The position numbers and the translations under genes are program-made. Under the pieces are notes generated by a model. That model had not been told where the DNA came from. It worked only from the letters and a program-made list of their open reading frames with translations, and made no database searches. Positions 1 through 7,517 of a stretch of 15,035 nucleotides of DNA are shown here, one piece after another. The stretch covers positions 1 through 15,035 of the forward strand of contig JACMOF010000182.1 of the NCBI GenBank assembly GCA_014378155.1, written 5' to 3'. Numbering within the stretch: the stretch's first letter is position 1; every line of letters starts with the position of its first letter. This DNA comes from Caulobacter sp. (GTDB taxonomy: Bacteria > Pseudomonadota > Alphaproteobacteria > Caulobacterales > Caulobacteraceae).

Positions 1-23
1 GCATCCACCACACGCTAGGGCGC

Positions 24-416
24 ATGCTCACCCTCGCCCAGGCCACGCCGCTGTGTTTCGTGGCGGTGACCGGGCCGGACGCCGGCGAGGCGATGAGCGT
101 GCTCTGGCGCAAGGGCTACGACCGGGTGGAGGCCGCTCGCCGCGGCACCTGTCGCGCCGCCGACGAACAGAGCGACGTGCTGCTGGTGGTCGGCTGTTCC
201 ACGCTCGCCGATGCCCGGGCCGCCGCAGCCTCGACCATGACCATGCTGCGCCCCGGCGGGGTGCTGGTCATCGACGCCGGCGCGTTCCTGGAACAGGAGC
301 CGCGTCGGGCGCTGTGCGAGGACTTGCGGACGCTGGGCCTGGACGTCGAGGCGCAGGCCTATCTTTCGGCGGAAGTTCTGGCGACACGACCCTTTTCGAA
401 GCGGGCGGCGGCCTAG
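24..416 (+). CDS. Hypothetical protein, Rossmann-like fragment (130 aa)
   Basis: I do not recognise a named family. The protein alternates hydrophobic strands with helices. Its second half (DVLLVVGCS, an Ala-rich helix, then LRPGGVLVID) resembles the later strands of a SAM-methyltransferase-type Rossmann fold, but the glycine-rich SAM loop is not evident, so function is unassigned. I start at the ATG at 24, which has only a weak TAGGG three bases upstream. The frame is open to the window edge, so a longer protein starting outside the window is possible. It ends at TAG 414-416 and converges on leuA, with an intergenic palindrome between the two stops. Coding is credible because codon use matches the GC-rich neighbours. 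Confidence 0.6.
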   Translation: MLTLAQATPLCFVAVTGPDAGEAMSVLWRKGYDRVEAARRGTCRAADEQSDVLLVVGCSTLADARAAAASTMTMLRPGGVLVIDAGAFLEQEPRRALCEDLRTLGLDVEAQAYLSAEVLATRPFSKRAAA

Positions 417-427
417 CTCAAACGGTC

Positions 428-464
428 GTCATCCCGGACAAGCGAAGCGCCGATCCGGGATGAC
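428..464. repeat. Intergenic palindrome between convergent genes
   Basis: A perfect 11-bp inverted repeat, GTCATCCCGGA / TCCGGGATGAC, encloses a 15-nt loop containing AAGCGAAGCGCC. It sits between the stop codons of two convergent genes, so it can form a hairpin in either transcript and may serve as a bidirectional terminator. No T-run follows. From general knowledge, this sequence resembles a short palindromic repeat scattered in many alphaproteobacterial genomes. Only one copy is seen here. Confidence 0.7.
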
Positions 465-476
465 AATCGTTGTTGA

Positions 477-2066
477 CTAGAACCCGCTGGCGATCGCCGT
501 GTCTGGCCGGCTCTTTTCCTTGCGCGCCATGAGGTTGTTCAGGGCGTTGACATAGGCCTTGGCCGAGGCGGTCAGGGTGTCGGTATCGGCGGCCTGGCCG
601 GTTGCGATGCGACCGTCCTCTTCGAGCCGGACCGAGACCTGGGCCTGGGCGTCGGTGCCCTCGGTGACCGCGTGGACCTGGAACAGGCGGAGGGCGGCGT
701 CGTGCGGCACGATCTGCTGGATGGCGTTGAACACCGCGTCCACCGGACCGTCGCCGGAGGCTTCCGAGGTCTTGACCTCGCCGTCGACTTCGAGGGTCAG
801 CTCGGCCGACTGTCCGTCGGTGCCGGCCACCACCCGCAGGCGCTGGACGCGGATCCGTTCGGAGCCGCGCGCCAGGGCGTCGTCGACCAGGGCGATGATG
901 TCGTCGTCATAGACGTGCTTCTTGCGGTCGGCGAGATCCTTGAAGCGGCCGAAGGCCTCCTTCAGGGCGTTCTGGCCCAACTCGTAACCCAGGTCCTTCA
1001 GCTTGGCGCGGAAGGCGTGGCTGCCCGAATGCTTGCCCATGACCAGGCTGGACGGCGCTTGGCCAACCGATTCCGGGGTCATGATTTCATAGGTCTCGCG
1101 GTTCTTCAGCATCCCGTCCTGATGGATGCCGCTCTCATGCGCGAAGGCGTTCTTGCCGACGATAGCCTTGTTGTACTGCACCGGGAAACCGGTGATGGCC
1201 GAAACGTAGCGGCTAGCGCGGGTGATATGGGTGGTGTCGATCTTGGTCTCGTAGGGCAGCTTGTCGGCGCGCACCTTCAGGGCCATGACGATCTCTTCTA
1301 GCGCCGCGTTGCCGGCCCGCTCGCCCAGGCCGTTGATCGCGCACTCGATCTGGCGCGCCCCGCCCTGCACGCCCGCGAGGCTGTTGGCGACGCCCAGACC
1401 CAGGTCGTTGTGGCAGTGGGTCGAGAAGATCACTCGGTCGGCGCCCTCGACGTTCTGGGTCATCCAACTGAACAGGTCGGCATATTCCGACGGATAGGTG
1501 TAGCCCACCGTGTCAGGCAGGTTGATTGTCGTCGCCCCCGCCTTGATGGCCGTCTCGATGGCGCGGCGCAGGAACTGGCGGTCGCTGCGGGTGGCGTCCT
1601 CGGCCGACCACTCGACATCGTCGCGCAGATTACGCGCGTGAGTGACCGACCGGGCGATCACGTCGATCACCGCCTCGGGCTCCATCTGCAGCTTGTGCTT
1701 CATGTGCAGGTCGCTGGTGGCGATGACCACATGGATGCGGCCACGCTGGGTGCCCTTCAGGGCCTCCGCACATCTATCAATATCGACCTGGTGGGCGCGG
1801 CACAGGCCGGCGATGGTGCTGTTCTTGACGATCTTGGCGACCTCACGGACCGCCTCGAAGTCACCGTTCGAGGCGATCGGGAAGCCGGCCTCAATGACAT
1901 CGACCCCCATCTCCTCGAGGATCTTGGCCAGTTCAAGCTTTTCGTCATGCGACATCGAGGCGCCGGGCGATTGCTCGCCGTCGCGCATGGTGGTGTCGAA
2001 GATGACGACGTTGTCGCGCTTGTCAAAAGCGCCGGCGGCTACGCCAGGAGAAATCGGGGGTGTCAT
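477..2066 (-). CDS. leuA: 2-isopropylmalate synthase
   Basis: Catalyses condensation of acetyl-CoA with 2-ketoisovalerate, the committed step of leucine biosynthesis, in the cytosol. The 529-residue length is normal for the family. The catalytic TIM barrel begins with DTTMRDGEQSPG (residues 24-35, with R28 and D29 at the metal and substrate site). HCHNDLGLG (217-225) supplies metal-binding histidines 217 and 219, and GERAGN (248-253) follows. Residues from about 400 to 510 match the C-terminal LeuA allosteric dimer domain, the site of leucine feedback inhibition in this family. The start is the ATG at 2066; its ribosome binding site is weak. A leucine-rich leader peptide and a stem-forming leader lie directly upstream, so expression is probably controlled by leucine supply. 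The family call is very secure. Confidence 0.97.
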   Translation of the reverse strand: MTPPISPGVAAGAFDKRDNVVIFDTTMRDGEQSPGASMSHDEKLELAKILEEMGVDVIEAGFPIASNGDFEAVREVAKIVKNSTIAGLCRAHQVDIDRCAEALKGTQRGRIHVVIATSDLHMKHKLQMEPEAVIDVIARSVTHARNLRDDVEWSAEDATRSDRQFLRRAIETAIKAGATTINLPDTVGYTYPSEYADLFSWMTQNVEGADRVIFSTHCHNDLGLGVANSLAGVQGGARQIECAINGLGERAGNAALEEIVMALKVRADKLPYETKIDTTHITRASRYVSAITGFPVQYNKAIVGKNAFAHESGIHQDGMLKNRETYEIMTPESVGQAPSSLVMGKHSGSHAFRAKLKDLGYELGQNALKEAFGRFKDLADRKKHVYDDDIIALVDDALARGSERIRVQRLRVVAGTDGQSAELTLEVDGEVKTSEASGDGPVDAVFNAIQQIVPHDAALRLFQVHAVTEGTDAQAQVSVRLEEDGRIATGQAADTDTLTASAKAYVNALNNLMARKEKSRPDTAIASGF

Positions 2067-2110
2067 GGATCTACTCGTCGGAAGGTGTCTGCGTGCGGGG
2101 CGGCGGCGGG

Positions 2111-2180
2111 TCGGTTATCCCCTGCGCGCCCGGCCACGACGATGCGCGGCCCCTAGAGCGCCCAGGGGGTGATAAGCCGA
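2111..2180 (-). promoter_or_regulatory. leuA leader: complementary segments (candidate attenuator)
   Basis: On the minus strand the leader-peptide coding segment (2180-2158) contains TCGGcTTATCaCCCCCTGG, and a downstream segment (2131-2111) contains GCGCGCAGGGGATAACCGA. They pair as blocks TCGG/CCGA, TTAT/ATAA and CCCCTG/CAGGGG, plus CGC/GCG after one mismatch, with small bulges. The first arm overlaps the last leucine codons of the leader peptide, so ribosome position would decide whether the stem forms. This is the logic of leucine attenuation, known for leuA in alphaproteobacteria. I cannot find a clear terminator with a U-run, so the output (termination or translation) is unresolved. Confidence 0.6.
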
Positions 2181-2209
2181 AGGCGAAGCAGTTGGCGCGC
2201 GACGTTCAT
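2153..2209 (-). CDS. leuA leader peptide (18 aa, Leu-rich)
   Basis: The minus-strand frame reads MNVARQLLRLRLITPWAL and stops at TAG (2155-2153), 86 bases before the leuA start. Five leucines in 18 residues plus an isoleucine, with CTG CTT CGC CTT CGG CTT clustered at codons 7-12, make it a typical control-codon leader. Ribosomes short of charged tRNA-Leu would stall there. AGAAAG five bases upstream is a plausible ribosome binding site. The ATG overlaps the stop of an upstream short frame (ATGA). The peptide itself probably has no function; its translation is the sensor. Its position, leucine run and overlap with the complementary stem support the call. Confidence 0.7.
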   Translation of the reverse strand: MNVARQLLRLRLITPWAL

Positions 2210-2292
2210 GCAGACTTTCTACACAGCGGCCTAAATTCGAGCAAGCATTTTGCGCCAAAGGCTGATTTTGCCGCATACGGAGCAAGTTCCAT
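2206..2292 (-). CDS. Possible short ORF upstream of the leu leader (28 aa)
   Basis: Starts at an ATG preceded almost directly by AGGAGGAGG (minus strand, 2301-2293), the strongest ribosome binding site in the window. It ends in TGA that shares ATGA with the leader-peptide start, a layout typical of translational coupling. The peptide begins MELAPYAAKS and ends CRKSA. It carries a Leu-Leu pair (TTG CTC) and two further leucines. Codons such as AAA, TTT, AGG and AGA are unlike the GC-rich genes around it, so it may not be a conserved protein. It could feed ribosomes into the leader peptide, or the frame may be fortuitous. Confidence 0.4.
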   Translation of the reverse strand: MELAPYAAKSAFGAKCLLEFRPLCRKSA

Positions 2293-2306
2293 CCCTCCTC
2301 CTGGCT

Positions 2307-2349
2307 AATCGTGGCTTGACGATTGGCAAATAGGGAAGAAAGACGTCAA
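2307..2349 (-). promoter_or_regulatory. Candidate leuA promoter and inverted repeat
   Basis: On the minus strand TTGACG (2349-2344) is a perfect -35 hexamer, but no good -10 is spaced normally from it; GCCAAT (2327-2322) is the nearest candidate. Overlapping that is a perfect 6-bp inverted repeat, AATCGT-ggcttg-ACGATT (2307-2324), a possible operator. The -35 overlaps the T-run of the upstream gene's terminator. Placement fits a separate leuA transcript of roughly 250 nt leader length. Confidence 0.3.
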
Positions 2350-2369
2350 AACCGCCTCGCTAGCGGCGG
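2346..2369 (-). terminator. Intrinsic terminator of the VTT-domain gene
   Basis: Read on the minus strand, CCGCC (2369-2365), an 8-nt loop containing GCTAGC, and GGCGG (2356-2352) form a GC stem followed directly by TTTT. It lies 34 bases past the stop of the VTT-domain gene and would separate that gene from leuA. The stem is short, so efficiency is uncertain. Confidence 0.5.
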
Positions 2370-2402
2370 CATCGAGAGGCGATCTGCCTTCACTGGCCTT
2401 GG

Positions 2403-3110
2403 CTACTCAGCCGTCTCGCGCTTCTTGAGCCAGGCGCGGGCCACCAAGCCGCAGACGATCCACACCGCCACCGCGATCACCAGCATGACAATGTGCCGCT
2501 GCCCCCCGCCCTCCAGCGCCTGGACGATGGAATTGCCGGCGAAGGCGGTCAGGGCGATCTTCGGGATGATACCGATGGCTGTGCCAGCGGTGAAGTCGCG
2601 GATCTTCATCGGCGTGACGCCGGCGGCCATGTTGACGACGATGAATGGCGCCGAGGGCACCAGGCGGACGATCAGGCTGGCCATGAAGCCGTTCTTGCCG
2701 ATCAGTTTCATGAACTTGGCCACGCCGTCGCCGGCCAGGTCCTTGAGCAGTCGCCCGCCGAACGCGCGCCCCACCCAGAACCCGACCAGGGACGAGACCA
2801 GGGTGCCGATCCAGCTATAGGCGAAACCTGTCCAGGGCCCGAAGGCCACCACCGCCGCGGCGATCAGCACGAACTGCGGAACGCCGATGAAGGCTAGCGC
2901 CGCGAAGGCCGCCACCGCCACGGGAAGCGCCCAGGGTCCGTGCGCCGCGCTCAGCCAGTGCTCAACCGCAGCCTCGCCATTCAAGCCCAGCATCTGGGCT
3001 CCGAACAGGAAGACGACCCCTACTCCGCCGAACAGCACGAACGACACCGCCACCGTGCGCCAGGCGCGGCGGTCCATATTGGTGAAGAATTCGATCAGCC
3101 GGGCTATCAC
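2403..3110 (-). CDS. VTT-domain (TVP38/TMEM64, DedA superfamily) membrane protein
   Basis: A 235-residue inner-membrane protein with several hydrophobic segments. After an N-terminal membrane helix, the core carries the VTT-domain hallmarks: a glycine-rich stretch FGPWTGFAYSWIG followed by FWVGRAFG, then RLVPSAPFIVVNMAAGVT, the family's conserved Arg-Pro-Pro-Phe/Asn-Gly motif. Members are linked to lipid scrambling and membrane homeostasis; the substrate here is unknown. The start is a GTG at 3110 with GGCAGGG just upstream. An internal ATG at 3077 lacks a ribosome binding site and would drop the first residues before the helix. It is transcribed toward leuA but separated by a terminator, so probably monocistronic. 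Confidence 0.85.
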   Translation of the reverse strand: MIARLIEFFTNMDRRAWRTVAVSFVLFGGVGVVFLFGAQMLGLNGEAAVEHWLSAAHGPWALPVAVAAFAALAFIGVPQFVLIAAAVVAFGPWTGFAYSWIGTLVSSLVGFWVGRAFGGRLLKDLAGDGVAKFMKLIGKNGFMASLIVRLVPSAPFIVVNMAAGVTPMKIRDFTAGTAIGIIPKIALTAFAGNSIVQALEGGGQRHIVMLVIAVAVWIVCGLVARAWLKKRETAE

Positions 3111-3236
3111 GTCCCTGCCTCGCCCATGGCCTCCGTTGGGTCAAGCCCCACCTCACGCGCCACATGGGTGCAAAACGTCCGCCGATCGCCCACTTTATTG
3201 TCACGCTTCCGCGCCGTCTCGTCGCGGTACGGTTAA

Positions 3237-3298
3237 GATTCCCGCGCCACGACAATTCCGTTGCGAAGCTGTCTCATCGCGCGGCTAAGTTATCCACA
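3237..3298 (+). promoter_or_regulatory. DnaA box and GANTC site upstream of the first ParA-like gene
   Basis: TTATCCACA at 3290-3298 is a perfect match to the high-affinity DnaA box, ending 44 bases before the GTG start of the first ParA-like gene. GATTC at 3237-3241 is a GANTC site, the target of the CcrM cell-cycle methyltransferase in this group. A GCTAAGTT at 3284-3291 partly matches a Caulobacter -10 box and overlaps the DnaA box. In Caulobacter, DnaA acts as a transcription factor for cell-cycle genes, so DnaA control of this gene is plausible but inferred. Confidence 0.5.
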
Positions 3299-3342
3299 GG
3301 CGCCGCTGCGGAAAGCGAGCGTTCTTGGGGAGTGCGTCGGAC

Positions 3343-4008
3343 GTGAAGACCCTGGCTGTGATTTCCCGCAAGGGCGGGGCGGGTAAGACCACCCTGTCGA
3401 TTAACCTCGCCCTGGCCTCCCACCTCGGTGGCTGGCGAACCATGCTCGCCGACATCGATCCGCAGCGTTCGGCGTCGGACGTCATGCGCGCCCGCACCGG
3501 GCCGGGCCCCACCCTGGCCGAGATCAACGCCGGCAAACTTTTTCAGACCCGGTCTCACGCGATCCACGACGCCTATGACGTGATGCTGATCGACACCCCG
3601 GCCGCCCCGGACTCCGACGTGGCCGTGGCCGTGAACTCCGCCGATCTCTGCGTGCTGGTGTGCCGGCCTACCTTCCTGGACATCGCCTCGGTGGCGCGCT
3701 CGGCCGAGATGGTCCGCCGGCTGGGCAAGGCCGCGGTCATCGTGCTCAGCCAGGCTCCGCCCAAGCGTGGCGCGCTGGAACCGGTGGCCGTGCAAAAGGC
3801 GGTCGAGGCCTTGCGCTTCTGCGGCCTGCCGGTCGCGCCGGTCGGGCTGCGCTCGCGGGCCATCTACCAGCAGTCGATCGCCCATGGCCGCTCGGTCGGC
3901 GAGTGGGATTCGGCCAGCCCCGCCGCCCAGGAGATTTCGCGTCTCTGGGACCATCTGGCCGCGCAATTGACCCTGGACCAGCAGGCGCGCGGCGCCCGCG
4001 CGGTTTAA
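3343..4008 (+). CDS. ParA/MinD-family ATPase, orphan, copy 1
   Basis: A 221-residue P-loop ATPase. The deviant Walker A is RKGGAGKTT (residues 9-17, with signature Lys10 and Lys15), Walker A-prime is LADIDPQRSA, and Walker B is VMLIDTPA. In this family ATP drives dimerisation and DNA or surface binding to position chromosomes, plasmids or protein cargos. No ParB or adaptor gene is adjacent, so the cargo is unknown. I choose the GTG at 3343 because it gives MKTLAVISRKGG, matching the start of the neighbouring paralogue, with GGGGAG about 10 bases upstream. An in-frame TTG at 3325 would add six residues. A DnaA box lies just upstream. It is clearly a tandem duplicate of the next gene. Confidence 0.88.
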   Translation: MKTLAVISRKGGAGKTTLSINLALASHLGGWRTMLADIDPQRSASDVMRARTGPGPTLAEINAGKLFQTRSHAIHDAYDVMLIDTPAAPDSDVAVAVNSADLCVLVCRPTFLDIASVARSAEMVRRLGKAAVIVLSQAPPKRGALEPVAVQKAVEALRFCGLPVAPVGLRSRAIYQQSIAHGRSVGEWDSASPAAQEISRLWDHLAAQLTLDQQARGARAV

Positions 4009-4091
4009 GCTCGACAAGGATTCCCAGGAAAAACAAGCTCTTGAGGCTGGCGCTAAACCTGCTTGCAAGATATTCCGCAAGTTGAAGTTCT

Positions 4092-4105
4092 GTTCACACC
4101 TGAAC
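4092..4105. promoter_or_regulatory. Inverted repeat upstream of the second ParA-like gene
   Basis: GTTCA-cacc-TGAAC is a perfect 5-bp inverted repeat with a 4-nt spacer, in an AT-richer stretch 75-88 bases before the second ParA-like gene. TTGAAG (4082-4087) and CATAAC (4106-4111) flank it with an 18-nt gap and could be -35 and -10 elements. The repeat would then lie between them, as an operator often does. No regulator is identified. The gap of 171 bases between the two genes suggests separate promoters. Confidence 0.3.
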
Positions 4106-4179
4106 CATAACAGTTGTCGCAATCGGTGATCTTGCGGCGCTGACAAGAGGCCGCGCTTATGGGGCGGAGACACCAGATC

Positions 4180-4851
4180 ATGAAGACGATTACAGTGCTT
4201 TCTCGCAAGGGCGGGTCGGGCAAGACGACACTGGCCGTGAACCTGGCCCTGATGGCCTTTCTGGCCGGGCGCAAGGTCATGCTGGCCGACATCGATGCCC
4301 AGCGTTCGGCCTCCGAGTCCCTGCGACGTCGCGTCGAGCCTGGCCCTACTCTGGTCGACGGCGTAGCGGGCAAGCTGTTCCACGCCCGGTCCACCGCCAT
4401 GCACGAGGACTACGACTACCTCTTCATCGACACCCCCGCCTCGCCCGAGACCGATGTCGCCCAGGCGGTGAACCTCTCGGACCTCTGCCTGGTGGTTGGA
4501 CGTCCCTCGTTCCTGGACCTGGCCCCGATCGTGCGCTCGGCCGAGGCCGTGCGGCGGCTCGGCAAGAGCGGCTTCGTTGTGCTTAACCAGGCCCACACCA
4601 GAAAGGCCGAGGTGGCGCCGGTCGCCTATCCGGACATCCTCGAGGCCCTGCGCTTCTGCGGCCTGCCCTTGGCGCCGTACGGCCTGCGGGCGCGCGACGT
4701 CTTCCAGACGGCCATGGCGAACGGCCGCTGCGTGCCCGAGTGCGAGGGCGCTGGCCCGGCCGCCCGCGACCTGGAACGGCTTTGGGCCTTTGTCGAAGCG
4801 CACATGGTCGTCAGCCGCGCACAGCCGGCCAGGACCGCATTGGCCAGTTGA
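4180..4851 (+). CDS. ParA/MinD-family ATPase, orphan, copy 2
   Basis: A 223-residue paralogue of the preceding gene, alignable over its whole length: RKGGSGKTT at the Walker A, LADIDAQRSAS at A-prime (Ala where ParA proteins usually have Pro), and YLFIDTPASPETD at Walker B. Both copies also share GPTL, GKLF, FLD, RSAE, VRRLGK and ALRFCGLP blocks. The start at ATG 4180 gives MKTITVLSRKGG, like copy 1, with GGCGGAGA upstream. The ATG at 4159, with AGAGG eight bases before it, is an alternative adding seven residues. No ParB, centromere-like repeat array or known cargo gene is nearby. A positioning ATPase role is inferred from family membership only. Confidence 0.88.
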   Translation: MKTITVLSRKGGSGKTTLAVNLALMAFLAGRKVMLADIDAQRSASESLRRRVEPGPTLVDGVAGKLFHARSTAMHEDYDYLFIDTPASPETDVAQAVNLSDLCLVVGRPSFLDLAPIVRSAEAVRRLGKSGFVVLNQAHTRKAEVAPVAYPDILEALRFCGLPLAPYGLRARDVFQTAMANGRCVPECEGAGPAARDLERLWAFVEAHMVVSRAQPARTALAS

Positions 4852-4880
4852 TCTCGCCTTTCACGATCGACCGATCGCTG

Positions 4881-4990
4881 GCTAGAGCATTTTTCGAGCG
4901 AAGTGGTTCCGGTTCGCGTGAAGAAAAATGCGTCAAAACAAAAGATTAGAGCTCACGGCCTGACGCAGTCAGGTCGGGAAATGCTCTAGC
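4881..4990. repeat. 110-bp dispersed repeat with terminal inverted repeats, copy 1
   Basis: Bounded by perfect 12-bp terminal inverted repeats, GCTAGAGCATTT and AAATGCTCTAGC. Inside are two hairpins: GCATTTTTC...GAAAAATGC with a nested GCGAA/TTCGC, and CCTGAC-gca-GTCAGG. A second copy in the same orientation at 12726-12835 differs by only two bases. It has no coding capacity, so it behaves like a MITE or other non-autonomous repeat. From general knowledge it resembles palindromic intergenic elements common in Rhizobiales and Caulobacterales. It directly precedes a truncated FMN reductase. Confidence 0.85.
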
Positions 4991-5011
4991 GGTCGCCGCC
5001 TGTTCAGTTGA

Positions 5012-5281
5012 GTGCTGAAGGACGCCATCGACTGGGCCTCGCGCGGCCCTCCCTCGGCCTTGGACGGCAAGCTCGCCTGCATCATCGGCGCCTCGCCCGG
5101 TGTCACCGGCACAGTCCGCGCCCAGGACGCCCTGCGCCAGTCGCTGCGCATGGTCTCGGCCCAATGCTGGCCGCTCAGCGAGATGCTGGTCGGCCAAGCC
5201 CACACCAAGATTGAGGCCGCCGTACTTATGGACGAGAATACCACCGCCTATCTCGGCCGGCGCCTGGCGGCGTTCGTGTAG
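5012..5281 (+). pseudogene. NADPH-dependent FMN reductase, C-terminal remnant
   Basis: The frame gives 89 residues beginning LKDAIDWASR, then GKLACIIGASPGVTGT and an RAQDALRQSL helix. This is the characteristic second half of NADPH-dependent FMN reductases (the VLKNAIDWASR...IGASPG region). Family members are about 170-190 residues. The N-terminal half, including the flavin-phosphate loop and the usual EYN motif, is absent, and a TGA stands directly before the GTG at 5012. The remaining piece could not bind FMN normally. The 110-bp repeat ends 21 bases upstream, so the truncation probably accompanied insertion or recombination at that repeat. It might be annotated elsewhere as a short CDS, but I regard it as non-functional. 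Confidence 0.75.
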
Positions 5282-5303
5282 CGTGTGCGGAATGTGGGTG
5301 GTT

Positions 5304-5882
5304 TTACTCAAACTTCTTCGGGTCGTAGTCGGCCCCGAAGTCCAGCACGAACAGCGGCCCCAGCACCAGGGTCTGTCTGGCGCCGGCCAGCTGTAGCGAG
5401 ACGCTGGCCTGGCCCTTGTCGGCGTCGATCGTCGCTCGGCCGCGCGAGGTGTAGATCTTCCATTCGGAGCCGGTGATGGCGATCGGCGTGCCCTCGACGA
5501 TGCCGCCCCAGGGCTCGGCCGCCTGCTGGATCCGCACCGCGCTGACCGTGCCCGAGGCCGGGCCGCCATCGACGGGTTCGGCCTTGGCGTAGAAGGCCAC
5601 CATCAGCACGTCACCCTTGGTGATCTTGCCCTGCACCGCCTGGCTAGCCCCGATGGTCCAGGGCTTGTCCGGCGCTGCCGTGGCCACCTGCACCCGCAGG
5701 CCGCCGCCGCCCGCCACGGCCTTGTCCTTGACGTAGCTGTTCGTCTGGCCCGGACCGTATAGGGTCCAGGACGTCGATGGCTTGTTGATCGCGTATTTCA
5801 TGATGTCTTCGGCCGACGAGGCCGGCCGGACGGTCGCCAGGCCCAGGGCCGCGACGGCGGCCAGCAGTACGATCTTGCTCAT
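5304..5882 (-). CDS. Secreted protein, possible carbohydrate-binding beta-sandwich
   Basis: A 192-residue protein with a clear signal peptide: MSK, a hydrophobic core, and a likely cleavage after ASSA near residue 24. The mature part is rich in alternating beta-strands, with segments such as WTIGASQAVQG, GDVLMVAFYAKA and WKIYTSRGRA. These resemble galactose-binding-like or family 4/9 carbohydrate-binding modules; this is resemblance, not a firm assignment. No catalytic motif is visible. The ATG at 5882 has AAGGGGG about seven bases upstream; a longer in-frame extension lacks these signals. A LacI-type palindrome lies about 110 bases upstream, in line with sugar-responsive control. Confidence 0.7.
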   Translation of the reverse strand: MSKIVLLAAVAALGLATVRPASSAEDIMKYAINKPSTSWTLYGPGQTNSYVKDKAVAGGGGLRVQVATAAPDKPWTIGASQAVQGKITKGDVLMVAFYAKAEPVDGGPASGTVSAVRIQQAAEPWGGIVEGTPIAITGSEWKIYTSRGRATIDADKGQASVSLQLAGARQTLVLGPLFVLDFGADYDPKKFE

Positions 5883-5992
5883 GGTGTTTCCCCCTTCTGC
5901 GACGTCATGCGCCGCGTGGCCGCCCGTGGTCGGGCGATAGGTCGTTTGCTCCCCCGGGCCGCCCGCCATGCGCGACGGCCTCGTTATGATGA

Positions 5993-6006
5993 TAGCGGTA
6001 CCGCTA
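5993..6006. promoter_or_regulatory. LacI-type operator-like palindrome
   Basis: TAGCGGTACCGCTA is a perfect 14-bp palindrome in the divergent region between the secreted protein and aatA. Even-length, CG-rich palindromes of this kind are typical operators of LacI-family sugar regulators. It lies 111 bases upstream of the minus-strand gene and 134 bases before aatA. TATCAT/CATAAC on the minus strand next to it could be a -10. No LacI gene is in the window. Confidence 0.5.
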
Positions 6007-6136
6007 GTGTCCTGCCGACGCAAGAACCCCGGTTTTCGGCGTCATGCCGCGTTGCGCCGCGGCAAGCGGGGGCGTAAAGACCGCCGCAATCCTGAAACCG
6101 GTCTTTCGAGTCCACGTCCTCCCAGGGGAGTCCTGA

Positions 6137-7342
<1,206 letters not shown>

Positions 7343-7356
7343 GCTCCAGGCGATTT

Positions 7357-7422
7357 GGGGATGCACACCCACCGCGCTGCGCAAGCGGTCGGCTAAACGC
7401 CTTGTTATGAGCGTGCATCCCC
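7357..7422. other. Stem-loop element after aatA
   Basis: A perfect 10-bp inverted repeat, GGGGATGCAC (7357-7366) and GTGCATCCCC (7413-7422), encloses a smaller stem ACCGC...GCGGT. It begins 15 bases past the aatA stop. It could terminate aatA transcription, protect its 3' end, or be a structured RNA. No T-run follows, so an intrinsic terminator is not assured. Confidence 0.5.
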
Positions 7423-7517
7423 GCCTGTTCCACGTCATCGCGTAAAAATCGCAACCCTTTGCTCGCGAACCGCGCTAACGGTCCGCGTCGCACGTCTGTG
7501 ACAAAGGAGGTCGCCGC

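Noticed and set aside
672..2156. Long plus-strand open frames opposite leuA
   Set aside because: They mirror the codon bias of leuA on the other strand; leuA has all catalytic motifs and full length.
3164..3346. A 60-codon plus-strand frame upstream of the first ParA-like gene
   Set aside because: It overlaps the promoter region and DnaA box, has no ribosome binding site and no recognisable sequence pattern.
3274..4803. A 509-codon minus-strand frame across both ParA-like genes
   Set aside because: It is an antisense by-product of GC-rich codons; both plus-strand genes have intact Walker motifs and starts. Its repeated look reflects the gene duplication.
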